Shown: positions 49,003 through 59,333, counted from the first letter of the stretch. The stretch is DNA of 64,000 nucleotides from Lachancea dasiensis (GCA_900074725.1 LT598456.1:193488-257487); one strand, 5' to 3'. Translations and numbers: made by a program. Notes: generated by a model from the sequence alone, not told the origin.

Positions 49003-49920
49003 TCAAAGTTTAGTATAGATAAAATCGTTGGTAGAGCACGGGGACGTATAGCAGTCTCGACTTTCTATGATTCTCAGTTCCATCTCCTTCATGGTCAATG
49101 GGGACCCCATGGCTGCTTTGACATCATTTGGTGAGTGTTCCAGTGTAATTGCAAGAACTTTTTGAACAATACTCAAGACTTGGTTGATATCCAAAGCGCC
49201 AGGTGTCTTTTCGGCGGCATGGGAAATGTAAGTGCTATCAAGTAGTAGAGCAGAGAATAGATCGCCTACTCCGGTGAAATATGAGTCAATGACAGGAACC
49301 CGATAGAAGGTGGCCGGCTGTCCGCGCACGGACGAAACACAATAAAGATGCTTGGGGTCTTTGAAAAGTTCGAACGAACAGGAGGTGACCACGATAATTG
49401 GAACTGCTTCGTGAAGTTTCTGAAGTGCTTTTTTGAGCTCCTGCACAGTGCGGACCTTGTTGCCATACAGGATCTCCAATTCGAATTGATTCGGAGTGAT
49501 GACATCTATGAGCGACGATTCTAGCAGAGACACGTACTCTGGTATAACATCTTCGTTCACGTATAGTTTGCCATCATCACCCATGACCGGATCCAAGAGC
49601 CAAACCGATTGTGGCCGTTTTTTTTTGAGCTCTTGATAATTCTTAGCCATGCATGCAACTGCCTCTCGATTTGGCAGGTATCCGGACAACAAAGCGTCGT
49701 AGTCGTTCAAGTCTTGCAAACCTTTAAAAACTAGATCGAGTTCATTTGCTGAAGTGCAGGTTCCAAACACCTTGTCCATCCCATAACCAGTATGGTTGGA
49801 AAACTGTACGCTATTCAGGCAGTCGACATCCCAGCCTTTGCACTGCAAGGGAAAAGTTGCAGCCTTATTGCCCACATAGCCATGTACTACGTGAGATTGA
49901 GTAGCTAAAACGCGTGGCAT
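49003..49920 (-). CDS. BUD16: pyridoxal kinase-like protein Bud16
   Basis: Encodes 305 residues (S. cerevisiae about 312) of the PdxK/PfkB ribokinase-like superfamily. It phosphorylates vitamin B6 vitamers to make PLP. The family start VLATQSHVVHGYVGNKAATFP, the middle WLLDPVMGDDGKLYV, ITPNQFELEILYG, and the catalytic-base region SYFTGVGDLFSALLL are all clear. The N terminus and the block VQFSNHTGYGMDKVFG resemble Bud16 rather than its relative Bud17. It breaks from the YHR/YDR block on its left. Confidence 0.92.
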   Translation of the reverse strand: MPRVLATQSHVVHGYVGNKAATFPLQCKGWDVDCLNSVQFSNHTGYGMDKVFGTCTSANELDLVFKGLQDLNDYDALLSGYLPNREAVACMAKNYQELKKKRPQSVWLLDPVMGDDGKLYVNEDVIPEYVSLLESSLIDVITPNQFELEILYGNKVRTVQELKKALQKLHEAVPIIVVTSCSFELFKDPKHLYCVSSVRGQPATFYRVPVIDSYFTGVGDLFSALLLDSTYISHAAEKTPGALDINQVLSIVQKVLAITLEHSPNDVKAAMGSPLTMKEMELRIIESRDCYTSPCSTNDFIYTKL

Positions 49921-51171
49921 GCAAAGCTAATGAGATTCAGATGGTTCTTGACAGAAGTCGTTGATCGAGAATCTAACGTTTTTCCAATTATAAAGAATCT
50001 GTGCCATATACTGTATTAACGATATATACATATATTAACAGCGCATTATTTGATGTAACCAGCTCGAAAGGTGTTAGAGCTAGAGCTAGCCAACCAGGTT
50101 GAAAGTGCTTAATGGAAGTAGGTCTCACAAGAGAATGGATTTTGGGCTTGCAGACTTTCACCAAAGCAAAGTATAATTTGGAACTTTAGAGCGCTTTCCA
50201 GTTCCTAAGACTACCTTCAAAACAGAGAGGATGAGTTTCAAGTGAAAGAGTTAAGAAGAACAAAAATCATATGAGCTTTCAAATAACCGACTTTAGCGAG
50301 AAGAAGTATATTTCGGGGCCTTTTGCCTTAGAAGGAAGGGCCTCCAAGAACTTCCAAGTGAGACCTATCACTATGTACTATTTTGTCACGCATGAGATGA
50401 ATTCGAGTGCGGTACAAATGTCAACCTCTAAGCTTTGGCTCACAATTCTGCTTCACTTTCCAACTACTTGAGAGGTGGCTACTTTAGTTACTTGTTAATG
50501 TACGCTGGCTTTCAAACACCGGACGGAGGGTTTGAGGTTCGGAACTAAGCTAGGTCCTCTCCCTTATCTGGCGGATTTTAAGTGTAGTATACCAAAACTA
50601 CTGCTCTCTATCCTCGTTCTGCATAAAATCTTGGTATCTTTTTAGTTTCCGAAGCAAGTTTTCTACCTCGCAGGTCACATTAGGTATCACTAGAGAACAA
50701 AGGTCTCGGACCAGCAAGGTTCATGAGTACGTCTCTGGCTTGGCCCCTTGCTGGTTCAACATCGAGCTTGTGAATACCGTTCTAGTATTTCTTACGCTGT
50801 TAATATACCATATCTTTTAGGATACGGTTGGCAGACTTGGCTCCTGGCTGTTTGTCACAAATTTAAGTTTCGAGAAATGCTGCTTGATACCAAACCCCAG
50901 TGTGTAACTTAAATGTGCCTCTGAGAGTCTACCAGTTGATGCGTTCTATTTATTTATATCTCCGGCATTATTAACAACTGTGAATGATTTTCGACGCCTT
51001 CATTCCGTTTATTATGTCTAAAAGTATCTCCTTGCTCCTTAAACAATAATCTGATGACACAAACAACATTACTTTCAAAAGTCCCCCGAATTATTATTAC
51101 TTTAAATACCCTAACTATGGTTACAATTCTATAACCCTCGTCTATTTTTTTGTTTGATGCTCATCATGACA
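49921..51171. other. BUD16 promoter and PTK 3' region
   Basis: 1.25 kb with no convincing gene. One 66-codon ATG frame (50271-50471, +) is unremarkable. A 10-bp perfect inverted repeat, ACCAGCAAGG (50710-50719) with CCTTGCTGGT (50746-50755), could form a stem with a 26-base loop. The stretch near 51000-51170 is AT-rich. Confidence 0.5.
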
Positions 51172-53325
51172 TTATTTTCCCGCCCCCTTGCCTAACGACA
51201 AATTTCGAATATTTGCCTCACCCGTTGAGTCATCGTCGGCTGCCTCCACCTTTTGCAACCCCCCTTCATCACCATCTTCCGTAGCCTTTTCTTCGTTCAA
51301 AGTTGGGAGTGAATCACCAACTGGCGACTGGCTAGGAACTTGATTGTCTTCGACGATTGACAGCATAGACTTTGATTTACTTTTGTTGTTATTCAAAAAA
51401 GGGTTCGAGGTATGCTGCATAATCAACTCTTCAGAAGAAGATTTGGCAGAAGAAGGAGCCGTGAGAAAAGAACTGTCGAGAGTATTGTCGTAGCTGGAGT
51501 TTCTCAACTCTGGCATTTTGGGCAATGGTATTGATGTTTCCTTGGCATGAGCTGAAATGGACTCCCACCAGGGGTCCGCCAAAATGTCTTCTATGGTATA
51601 CCTTGTTTTAACGTCAGGGTCTACCAGTCGCCAGGCAACACGCGATGCACCAGTATTCTGGAACTCGCGCCCGAATTGAAACTCACTACCAGGACCAGGC
51701 TTATAATTGCCTGACTTTTTAAAGTGAGGATTATTGTGATCCACAAAATTGTCATATGATAAGACATAAGATCTGTACCTTGAGTCAGTCTTATAAGCCT
51801 CCATGAATGGCGTAGATTGATAGACCAGAGTGAAAAGCATGATACCAAGCGCCCAGCAATCCATTCCGTGGGCATCATATGGCTTCTTGTCCTGCTTTGT
51901 CGCATTTTCGTCCTTGAAAGCCATTACTTCCGGTGAAGTGTATGGTGGGGACCCAACGTATGTGTCGAATAATTTGACCGGACTCCGCACTTCATCAGGA
52001 TCCTCGTGCCCCCAGTCTGAAATTCCAAAGTCTGTTAGCTTTGCTAGACCCTCTTTCGTGATAAGGACATTTTCAGGTTTAATGTCTCGGTGAACAATAC
52101 CTTGACTGTGAATGAACTTTATCCCTTCAACAATTTGCCTCCAGTACTCATACTTTTCTTGCAAGGGTCTCTTACGCCAATCTTGCCTCATTATCAAACT
52201 GAACAAATCCCCTCCGGAGCAGTATTCGACAATAAATGCCCAGCCTCTTGTCATAGATGTTGTAGTAGAAACTTTAACGAGATAGAAAGTGTTAGCAATG
52301 TGTGGATTGCTGCTCAGTTTTTTCGCCATAATGAACTCTTTAGAGCAGCGTTCATAAAAGTGCTCAGGCTTTTCATTTCGTAGAAGTTTGAATTTTTTCA
52401 ACGCGTAAAGTTCTTTCTTATGGAAGGCGGATTTAATCGTCCGAACGTCACTGGAGCCTCCGGAGCCTAGGTGTATGTCATCAGCTGAATTTTTTTCAGG
52501 GTACACAAAGTTATCCAAAAGTTGCACGCTGAATTGTTTGTATCCTTCTGGCAAATAGTCGTTCGGATCCTTTAAGGGCGTAGGTAACAAAGGAAGTTCA
52601 TCTTTTCCGTCCTGCAAGTAAAAAGACAAGTCGTGATGCGAGGAAGAGGTGTCATTTTTCGATAGAGTACCGTACGGGTTGTAGACCATGTTGGACTCGT
52701 TGGATGAGGTTCGCCTAGAAATGGGATTCGAGGCATTAGCATGTGATTGCCGTGGAGCTGCTATGTCTGAACCTTTACCCAATGCACTAAAAGGTGATTC
52801 GAACGGACTATGACGAGCAGAAACAAATGGATTTACATTATGGGCCTTACTGTTGTTGAAAGATGCGGAATGATGCTTGTCCCTTAGCACGTGAGAAGCT
52901 TGACTGGCTGGAGGGTGTTGCTGCCCATGCATTCGTTGCAAAAAACTGGAGCTCCTATTACGGCTCCTTTGGTCAGAGCTGAGTGTCGGGCCCTGGGGAG
53001 GAACTGAACCAGCGACATGTCTAGATCGATCGGCAGTGTCATGATGGGACTGAGACCTATGGAATATCTTTTTCAGTGGATTGATGCTTTTCACAGACAC
53101 ACTGCGATTGAGTTTCTCGGTTCTTCCATCTTTCGGGGATCTAGATATTGGTCTGCTAGATACTGGTGCAGTTTTTTCTTTCCCGCTAAAGCTTCTCTGC
53201 TCACGATTACTGCCGAGACTTGTACTTGAATCCTTGCTCTCTTTCAAATTGCCAGAACTTATAGAATTCTCCACCCGAGGAGCTTCTGCATTGATAGAAG
53301 CAGAAGTGCTTTTCACAGAAGCCAT
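51172..53325 (-). CDS. PTK1/PTK2: Ser/Thr kinase Ptk1/Ptk2, polyamine and ion transport regulator
   Basis: Encodes 717 residues. A long Ser-rich, probably disordered N terminus (about 1-270) precedes the kinase domain (about 285-610). The glycine loop is LGSGGSSDVR. Lys310 is in YALKKFKLL, catalytic D414 in VHRDIKPENV, then DFG (TDFGISDWG) and an SPE in place of APE. The loop is long, as in the fungal Npr1/Hal5/Ptk group. Position separates the members: S. cerevisiae PTK1 adjoins PEX1, and PTK2 adjoins APS2 and CDC8. This single gene has all of these neighbours. Ptk2 activates Pma1 and affects polyamine uptake. Confidence 0.82.
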   Translation of the reverse strand: MASVKSTSASINAEAPRVENSISSGNLKESKDSSTSLGSNREQRSFSGKEKTAPVSSRPISRSPKDGRTEKLNRSVSVKSINPLKKIFHRSQSHHDTADRSRHVAGSVPPQGPTLSSDQRSRNRSSSFLQRMHGQQHPPASQASHVLRDKHHSASFNNSKAHNVNPFVSARHSPFESPFSALGKGSDIAAPRQSHANASNPISRRTSSNESNMVYNPYGTLSKNDTSSSHHDLSFYLQDGKDELPLLPTPLKDPNDYLPEGYKQFSVQLLDNFVYPEKNSADDIHLGSGGSSDVRTIKSAFHKKELYALKKFKLLRNEKPEHFYERCSKEFIMAKKLSSNPHIANTFYLVKVSTTTSMTRGWAFIVEYCSGGDLFSLIMRQDWRKRPLQEKYEYWRQIVEGIKFIHSQGIVHRDIKPENVLITKEGLAKLTDFGISDWGHEDPDEVRSPVKLFDTYVGSPPYTSPEVMAFKDENATKQDKKPYDAHGMDCWALGIMLFTLVYQSTPFMEAYKTDSRYRSYVLSYDNFVDHNNPHFKKSGNYKPGPGSEFQFGREFQNTGASRVAWRLVDPDVKTRYTIEDILADPWWESISAHAKETSIPLPKMPELRNSSYDNTLDSSFLTAPSSAKSSSEELIMQHTSNPFLNNNKSKSKSMLSIVEDNQVPSQSPVGDSLPTLNEEKATEDGDEGGLQKVEAADDDSTGEANIRNLSLGKGAGK

Positions 53326-53622
53326 ATTGTCGCAGTGCCTTCAACTCAGTCGTAGTGATAATTGGTCTCAGACTCCCTCAAATGAACTTGCCTTGAAAGT
53401 CGGTCGAAATTATACCCTTCCGAGCCCTGAAAGAAAAAGTTGTATTAGATTTGCTCACACAAGCCCGTATCAGTCCCAGCTCAAATGCGAAACTTCTGAA
53501 GAATGCTTAGTGTAGTTTGTTAAGATAGTTTGACGGGAGCTATCGTCGATATTAACGGACATGAGGATGTCCACGGGTTATTGAAAAACCCTGGGTCTCG
53601 TCAAACGTGACCAAACTGAAAT

Positions 53623-56600
53623 TCACATCAACGTGAGTCTACCACCGATGTCACTTGATGCTTCTCCTGAGGGCATCGTGGCCTCTCGGTCACTTGAAAA
53701 TCTTCTGTAGATTTTAGACAATTTCTGCCACTCACCTGGAGAAATTGAGGGTTTCGTGTCGCGGCAGGCCGCCCGGAAGTCGGCAGTTGTAATAGTTGGA
53801 AGGTCCTTGGAGGTCGTTGACACGGTCCCACTGGACGACTGATTCCCCAAATCGGCGGGAGTAGAGGTATACTTGTGTTTGAATTTTTCCAAAAAGATGT
53901 GGGCCTCCGCAGATGTCGAGGAGGGGTTTGTCGCTTGGAAATATTTTAATCGCTTCTCTGGAAAGTCACCGGCAGCGTCAATAGCATCGAGTACATTGGT
54001 TTCTGTAGACATTCTCATATTCCGATGCACACTACTTAAGTAGGCGTTATAGCACATTCCTTGCAAGTCTGCACCTGACATCCCATCTGTAGCCTCTGCG
54101 AACTCTTGTAAATTACAGCTTGGCTCTACAGGCATCTTGCCACTAGATATGATCGCCCGTAAAATCTCTAGTCTGTCAGCTGCCACTGGTAAGCCACAAA
54201 GTACACTTTTGTCCAGTCGGCCAGGTCTCAAAAGCGCAGAGTCAATTAAATCGGGCCTGCTTGTAGCAGCAAGTACGTAAACACCCTCTAAACCTTCAGC
54301 ACCGTCCATCTGGGTAAGCATTTGATTAACAACCCGGTCTGTCACCCCAATCGAGTCATGTCCCCTCTTTGGAGCAATCGAATCGAACTCATCGAAAAAT
54401 AAAATACATGGACGCGCAGCCTGGGCCCTTTCAAAACACTCACGAACGCTTTGTTCACTGGCCCCGATGTATTTATTGAGGATTTCAGGGCCCTTGACAG
54501 ATATGAAGTTGAGTCCACACTGCTGTGCTACTGCGCTCGCCAACATAGTCTTACCACATCCCGGATACCCATATAGTAGGATACCGGATCTTAAGCGTAG
54601 GGGGCATTTAGAGAAAATGGGGCCATACTTAATGGGCCATTCTAGAGTCTCTAAAAGTAACGCTTTCGCCTGATGCATTGCTCCGACACTCGACCATTTG
54701 ATTCCGATGCTCTTTTGGATCTTGATACCTCTAAGTGATGTAGGCGTAAAAGCGGCAACGGCTCGATCAAAACTGTCCCTTTTGAGAGTATTCGAAGTGC
54801 TATCTTGATCACATAAATGTTCATATAGTACCTTGTCAGCAAGCAAAAGCAAATCTCGTGGAGAATAGCCTTCAGTTCCAACGGCTATTGTGGACTCATC
54901 TAGTTCTTCTGAGTAGTGCAAATTCCTTTCGCCTAAGAGATGTTTTAGCAGTGCACAGCGTGTGTCTCTATCAGGCGCTGACAGTTTCCAGGTTTTGCCG
55001 ACTGCATGCTTCGAAAACAGACTCTGGTTGATTTTATCTTGTGCTCTGGCTGTCAGTAACAATCGGACCTGACCTTGACGTTTCGGGTAAAGTCTTTCAA
55101 GATCATGCACTAATACCTGACATAGTTTTGTTGATACATCCGTGAGAGTATTCTGGGACTGACCCTCATCTTCAGACCTCGATTGCGGAAATATAATCTC
55201 TGCATTGTCCAAAATCAGAAGTGACGGACTATACCAATAACAAGCCGATAACAGTTGTTGCAAGTGCTGCTTCATTTTCGTAAAATTTGAACTGTCTATC
55301 AATTTCTCACAATCCACATATTTCACGTTCACTGATGTGGTTAATTCCAATCGAGATTTCAAGTGTCGAACCAAGAGTGTCTTACCCATTCCACTAGATC
55401 CAGTAATTAAGGAGCACGAAGAAGGTACGATGGGGAGTGTCAAATATTGTACCAGATCATCCAGCATTTTTTCAATCCCAATTGGGTCAGACAGAGCATT
55501 TTGTGGGACTACCTGGTCTTTTCGTGACAGAATAACCGTGGTATCTGCCGGCTTGAATTTTATCCCTTTACTTCGAAAATCATAGAATGGAACACGTTCA
55601 CCGCTGGAATATGCCAACTCGATGTAAACCCTGAATCGCGGTAAATATACTCTATCCGTTAATACAGATCCCGTAACTAAACGAGCCAGGCTATTGATAG
55701 TGTCGCTATGGATAGCACTGCTGTTTTCACCGCCTGAAAGTATTTTTTCTTTACTGCTGGATTGTTCAACTCTAAAGACGATGGCATTCGGAGGCTCGAC
55801 ATCGCTCAGGTCGTTTATAAATTCGACATTTATCTTATGACCATTTTGCGGATCAAACCCAAGAGACTCCCACGCAAGAACTGATAGGATAGCTTGTTTG
55901 CTAGACAGGTGTTTTTGTTGAATGAGTTTTACAGCTACTTTTTCGGCACTGGCGATGACATTTCCACTGTCCGTTGGCGTATCCGCGGGTAAATTTTCCA
56001 AGGGATTCTTCAAAATGGATACTAGGGCCAAAGTTGATTTTGCATTGCGTTCACACACACCCATGGAAAATCCCTGCAGTTCACTAGTTCGGGCTAAAGT
56101 TCGCATTAAAATAGGCTGGTGAAAAGATGAGTGATAATGATCAACAGGTATCTTTAGCTTCTCATTTGAAATGCGGGACTTGTTTAGCATAGGGGCAACA
56201 ACCACAAGTGTATCGTTTGTGAGTCTTCCTCCACCGTCTAGCTGGGGAGCTAGCTTTTGGACTTTAAATCGAGCCACAGTCTGCTCCACATAGCATATCA
56301 GCAGTTCATCTGGCACGACTATTCTTGTCTGAAAGAGCATGTCTTCTTGAAGAAACCTCGAGTTTCCTTCGATGATTTCCCAGTCGTCACTCGATAAAGG
56401 CTCTATGTATACCTCCGTAGCTACGTGGTGTCGGTCGAAGTGTCTGATTCGCAGGTCTACCACGTCACCCTCTGACACGTTGTGAGCCGAGGCTAACACC
56501 GGGTTCATCTCCACGCAAGTCTGTCCATTGATAGCGGAAGATGATTCAAAGCCGTCCCAACCTACATGCAAAGTATGATCAGCTTTTTGAATTGCAATGC

Positions 56601-56736
56601 CGAACTCCTGCACCGGTATAGATGTGCCTTCTAGAACTTGCACAATGTAACTCGGAAGTCTGACAAAATTGCCACGGATGCGGTCGGACAACGATACTCT
56701 CAGTGACTGAAAAGGTAATTCAGCATGTGGATTCAT
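53623..56736 (-). CDS. PEX1: peroxisomal AAA ATPase Pex1
   Basis: Encodes 1037 residues (S. cerevisiae 1043). Pex1 with Pex6 forms the hexamer that pulls ubiquitinated Pex5 from the peroxisomal membrane. The N-terminal double-psi-barrel domain covers about 1-190. D1 has a Walker A at TGSSGMGKT (K452) and lacks a strong Walker B, seen as LLILDNAEII, typical of the weaker D1. D2 has GYPGCGKT (K729), Walker B ILFFDEFDSIAP and the second region of homology near MDGAEGLEGVYVLAATSRPD. The start is the ATG at 56736; the preceding codon is not ATG. It is divergent from APS2. Confidence 0.97.
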   Translation of the reverse strand: MNPHAELPFQSLRVSLSDRIRGNFVRLPSYIVQVLEGTSIPVQEFGIAIQKADHTLHVGWDGFESSSAINGQTCVEMNPVLASAHNVSEGDVVDLRIRHFDRHHVATEVYIEPLSSDDWEIIEGNSRFLQEDMLFQTRIVVPDELLICYVEQTVARFKVQKLAPQLDGGGRLTNDTLVVVAPMLNKSRISNEKLKIPVDHYHSSFHQPILMRTLARTSELQGFSMGVCERNAKSTLALVSILKNPLENLPADTPTDSGNVIASAEKVAVKLIQQKHLSSKQAILSVLAWESLGFDPQNGHKINVEFINDLSDVEPPNAIVFRVEQSSSKEKILSGGENSSAIHSDTINSLARLVTGSVLTDRVYLPRFRVYIELAYSSGERVPFYDFRSKGIKFKPADTTVILSRKDQVVPQNALSDPIGIEKMLDDLVQYLTLPIVPSSCSLITGSSGMGKTLLVRHLKSRLELTTSVNVKYVDCEKLIDSSNFTKMKQHLQQLLSACYWYSPSLLILDNAEIIFPQSRSEDEGQSQNTLTDVSTKLCQVLVHDLERLYPKRQGQVRLLLTARAQDKINQSLFSKHAVGKTWKLSAPDRDTRCALLKHLLGERNLHYSEELDESTIAVGTEGYSPRDLLLLADKVLYEHLCDQDSTSNTLKRDSFDRAVAAFTPTSLRGIKIQKSIGIKWSSVGAMHQAKALLLETLEWPIKYGPIFSKCPLRLRSGILLYGYPGCGKTMLASAVAQQCGLNFISVKGPEILNKYIGASEQSVRECFERAQAARPCILFFDEFDSIAPKRGHDSIGVTDRVVNQMLTQMDGAEGLEGVYVLAATSRPDLIDSALLRPGRLDKSVLCGLPVAADRLEILRAIISSGKMPVEPSCNLQEFAEATDGMSGADLQGMCYNAYLSSVHRNMRMSTETNVLDAIDAAGDFPEKRLKYFQATNPSSTSAEAHIFLEKFKHKYTSTPADLGNQSSSGTVSTTSKDLPTITTADFRAACRDTKPSISPGEWQKLSKIYRRFSSDREATMPSGEASSDIGGRLTLM

Positions 56737-56893
56737 CACTTATGAGAGAGGCTAGTTAAATGTTCGACCTGTATCTGTATGCATTGTGGCTCCGTCCTGA
56801 TCATCACGAAAAAAGTGCTAACTTATTTATACAACATCAACACGGAAGCATAAAACACCTCATATAGCTCGAAAGGATTGAGCATTTCATACA

Positions 56894-57337
56894 ATGGCTA
56901 TCAAGTTTGTGATATGTTTGAACAAACAAGGTGTACTTCGACTCATAAGGCTTTTCGAACCTTTCCCAGGTGATGTTTCCAACAATCAATCTACCATCGC
57001 GCAAATATATAAACTGGTATCTTCGCGAGAACACAAGCATCAGAGCAACTTTGTGGAGTTCTCGGATTCTACAAAACTAGTATACAAAAGGTACGCGGGC
57101 CTTTATTTCGTGCTAGGGATCGGCCTGCAAGACGAGGAGTTGATATATTTGTCACATATTCACTTGTTTGTTGAGGTGCTAGATGCCTTCTTCGGCAATG
57201 TGTGCGAACTGGACATCGTGTTCAACTTTCACAAAGCATACATGATTTTGGATGAGCTGATAATAGGAGGCGAGATCCAGGAAACCTCGAAGGACGTTTT
57301 GTTGGAACGAATCTCCCATCTGGATAGGCTTAACTAA
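56894..57337 (+). CDS. APS2: AP-2 complex small (sigma) subunit Aps2
   Basis: Encodes 147 residues, exactly the S. cerevisiae length. It is the sigma chain of the AP-2 clathrin adaptor at the plasma membrane. The longin-type fold and the highly conserved HKHQSNFVEFSDSTKLVYK, RRYAGLYFV-like and LFVEVLDAFFGNVCELDIVF blocks are present. The match favours AP-2 over AP-1 or AP-3 sigma, supported by CDC8 next door. Its stop codon overlaps that of the convergent CDC8: the two coding regions share four bases (57334-57337). Confidence 0.95.
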   Translation: MAIKFVICLNKQGVLRLIRLFEPFPGDVSNNQSTIAQIYKLVSSREHKHQSNFVEFSDSTKLVYKRYAGLYFVLGIGLQDEELIYLSHIHLFVEVLDAFFGNVCELDIVFNFHKAYMILDELIIGGEIQETSKDVLLERISHLDRLN

Positions 57338-57978
57338 AAGTACATAAATTCATCAATCTCTGCATTTTTCCGAATGAACTCAGTAGTGGCTGAGTGGACC
57401 AGCTCATGTACCTGCGTTATGGACTGATTCGTGGTATCCAAGAATACGATATGCGATTTTTTGTATGCAGCTTCCTCAAAGGTGTCGAAGATTGCGACGA
57501 ATTGCTCACGTACTTTGGCCTGAAACTCGGTAGACTCGTATCTCTCTTCGCCAAAGCCTTGTCGCAGACCACTTTCGGCATTAGAGAGGAAAAACGTCAG
57601 ATCGGGCTTTAAGAGTCCCTTATCTGGCTGTGCACACCAGCGCAAATCCATGCCTGGGGTTTGTTTTGCAGCAGAATAGGCAATGCCGGAGTAAACGTAG
57701 CGATCCAGCACAACATGCTTGCCCTGCGCTAATGTTTTTTTGATAGTTTGGGCCACTTCCCACCTGTTTGCGGAAAACAAAAGATGAATAGCTTGATCAG
57801 GAAGATGGAAATCTGGCTCGGTTAGGTATTGGTGGATAAGACCGCCTATTTGTGTGGAACGGTCGGGAAATTTGACCAGCGATGCCTCGCCATTGAGGCT
57901 TTCCACAAGCTTAGCAGTTTGGGTGCTCTTTCCCGTTCTGTCAAGGCCCTCTATGAGAATGAGCTTACCGCGGGTCAT
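57334..57978 (-). CDS. CDC8: thymidylate kinase Cdc8
   Basis: Encodes 214 residues from the first ATG (S. cerevisiae 216). It phosphorylates dTMP to dTDP for DNA synthesis. The P-loop is GLDRTGKSTQ near the N terminus, with VLDRYVYSGIAYSAAK as the DR(Y/H) motif and a lid region SNAESGLRQGFGEERYE. The frame runs 20 codons upstream without an ATG. An exact MCB element ACGCGT at 58072-58077, about 95 bases upstream, fits the G1/S control by MBF known for this gene. Convergent with APS2, with overlapping stops. Confidence 0.97.
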   Translation of the reverse strand: MTRGKLILIEGLDRTGKSTQTAKLVESLNGEASLVKFPDRSTQIGGLIHQYLTEPDFHLPDQAIHLLFSANRWEVAQTIKKTLAQGKHVVLDRYVYSGIAYSAAKQTPGMDLRWCAQPDKGLLKPDLTFFLSNAESGLRQGFGEERYESTEFQAKVREQFVAIFDTFEEAAYKKSHIVFLDTTNQSITQVHELVHSATTEFIRKNAEIDEFMYF

Positions 57979-58071
57979 GACGTTATAAAAGTAGTGCTTA
58001 GTAGCTCTACGACTTTGTTGTAGAATAGAATGTTTCAAACTAGCCTCGCGATGCTGGAGGACCCAACTTTG

Positions 58072-58077
58072 ACGCGT
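58072..58077. promoter_or_regulatory. MCB (MluI) element of CDC8
   Basis: ACGCGT in the context GACGCGTAC, about 95 bases before the CDC8 ATG. MBF sites of this type drive G1/S transcription of CDC8 in yeast. Confidence 0.65.
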
Positions 58078-58177
58078 ACATCTTACACACGGTGAGCAGA
58101 GGACATTAAGAGGCCGGAGGGGTGATCAGATGTGTACCAACAATACTACGTGTATTTCAGTCAAGCTTAATAAGTTC

Positions 58178-58263
58178 CTCTCGGTGGCCAAGTTGGTTTA
58201 AGGCGCAAGACTGTAATTTAACACGAAATCTTGATATCGGGCGTTCGAATCGCCCCCGGGAGA
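58178..58263 (+). tRNA. tRNA-Tyr (GTA) with 11-nt intron
   Basis: 86 nt in total. Exon 1 is 58178-58216 (CTCTCGGTGGCC to GACTGTAA), the intron is 58217-58227 and exon 2 is 58228-58263 (ATCTTG to CGGGAGA). The anticodon is GTA. The C-starting acceptor CTCTCGG pairs with CCGGGAG, a tyrosine feature. The intron is three bases shorter than the 14 of S. cerevisiae. The T-rich terminator follows at about 58267. Confidence 0.96.
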
Positions 58264-58535
58264 CATATTTTTTTACTTCTCTCCACTTCTGTGGCCCTGG
58301 TAAAGCGGGAAGCAGCGCTCTGAGAGCTGCTGTATGGACCAGCAATTCTACCAATCATGCAAATACGTTATCTAGCGTTATGTCGTAGCTATCCTCTCCA
58401 ACCAATGTAAACTACTTCCTCGATGATTGGCTCGACGCCCTGTTTTGGCTGACCCTACTATATAAAGCCGGGCCTCTTACGAGGACCGCCTCCCGCCGTG
58501 CAATAAAAACGGGTCTGTTTTTCGCGGTTCTTTTC

Positions 58536-59015
58536 CTACGCCATTTCCACGTCCTGCGACTCCGGAGTTTCGACCAGCGTATTCCCGTCGCCTGCGCCAG
58601 CACCAAAGTCGCACTCATCGAACTCCTCAGCATCCATGTCGTAAAGACAGTAGTTCACCGGCGTGATGTTGTCCAGACTCAATCGACTATTGTACCCACC
58701 GTTGATCAGAGTGGACCCGTACCCTTTCAGAATGTAGTCTTCGATCTCCACATACGGCGACGATTCGGTGGAATCGCAGCTGTCCTGGCGCACTCCCATG
58801 GCTATGGCTCCCAGTCTTTCTTCTACCAGAGGCGACGAGTCCCTACTGCTGGGATATTTGGAAATGCTGGGTTCAATGCTGCTATTTCTTTTCAGCCTTT
58901 TACATTTTGGCTGCTGTGTCGTCATTTTCGCCGCAGTTTGGTGATCCGCGCACCATTGTGAGTCCCTTTTAAGCCCATTGCCGCTAAAACTCGTACTCTC
59001 TATATGCTGGAACAT
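58536..59015 (-). CDS. acidic protein of unknown function, YML053C position
   Basis: Encodes 159 residues. The first half is basic and Ser-rich with a KCKRLKRN stretch that could be a nuclear signal. The second half is acidic and contains a structured-looking patch (YVEIEDYILKGYGSTLINGG and NITPVNYCLYDMDAEEFDE). No domain is recognised. It lies upstream of, and opposite in strand to, SUR7, which is the arrangement of YML053C and SUR7 in S. cerevisiae. That homology is inferred from position only. A later in-frame Met (MTTQQPKC) is an alternative start. Confidence 0.6.
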   Translation of the reverse strand: MFQHIESTSFSGNGLKRDSQWCADHQTAAKMTTQQPKCKRLKRNSSIEPSISKYPSSRDSSPLVEERLGAIAMGVRQDSCDSTESSPYVEIEDYILKGYGSTLINGGYNSRLSLDNITPVNYCLYDMDAEEFDECDFGAGAGDGNTLVETPESQDVEMA

Positions 59016-59333
59016 AGTTGGTCAGTGCCCTAAGCAAGAATTCCCAATTCCGAACCCGAACCTCGATACCACAGTCGTCAGTCCGCCTTAGCTGGCCGTC
59101 GGTTAGCCTCAATGGTTTGGGTCAAGTTTGTATAGCGCCATTTTTTCGGTGCTAGGCTCCATCGTACAAAGGGACATCGAAATATGTATATTTTCGTTAT
59201 AATTTCTTATATTAAGCGGCGTCACAGTTCAAACTAGGACACACTTCATCTTTTAAACGCTCGAACACAAAATTTCCAGCAGGTATTTGCAAGACAGCGA
59301 CCTGGCAGAAGCACTCGCAAGTCTGCCAACAGG
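59016..59333. other. divergent promoter between the two uncharacterised genes
   Basis: About 318 bases separate the starts of the minus-strand and plus-strand genes. I see no named site. Confidence 0.45.

Noticed and set aside
50271-50471. 66-codon ATG frame between BUD16 and PTK
   Set aside because: It is short and of unremarkable composition, with no recognisable pattern.
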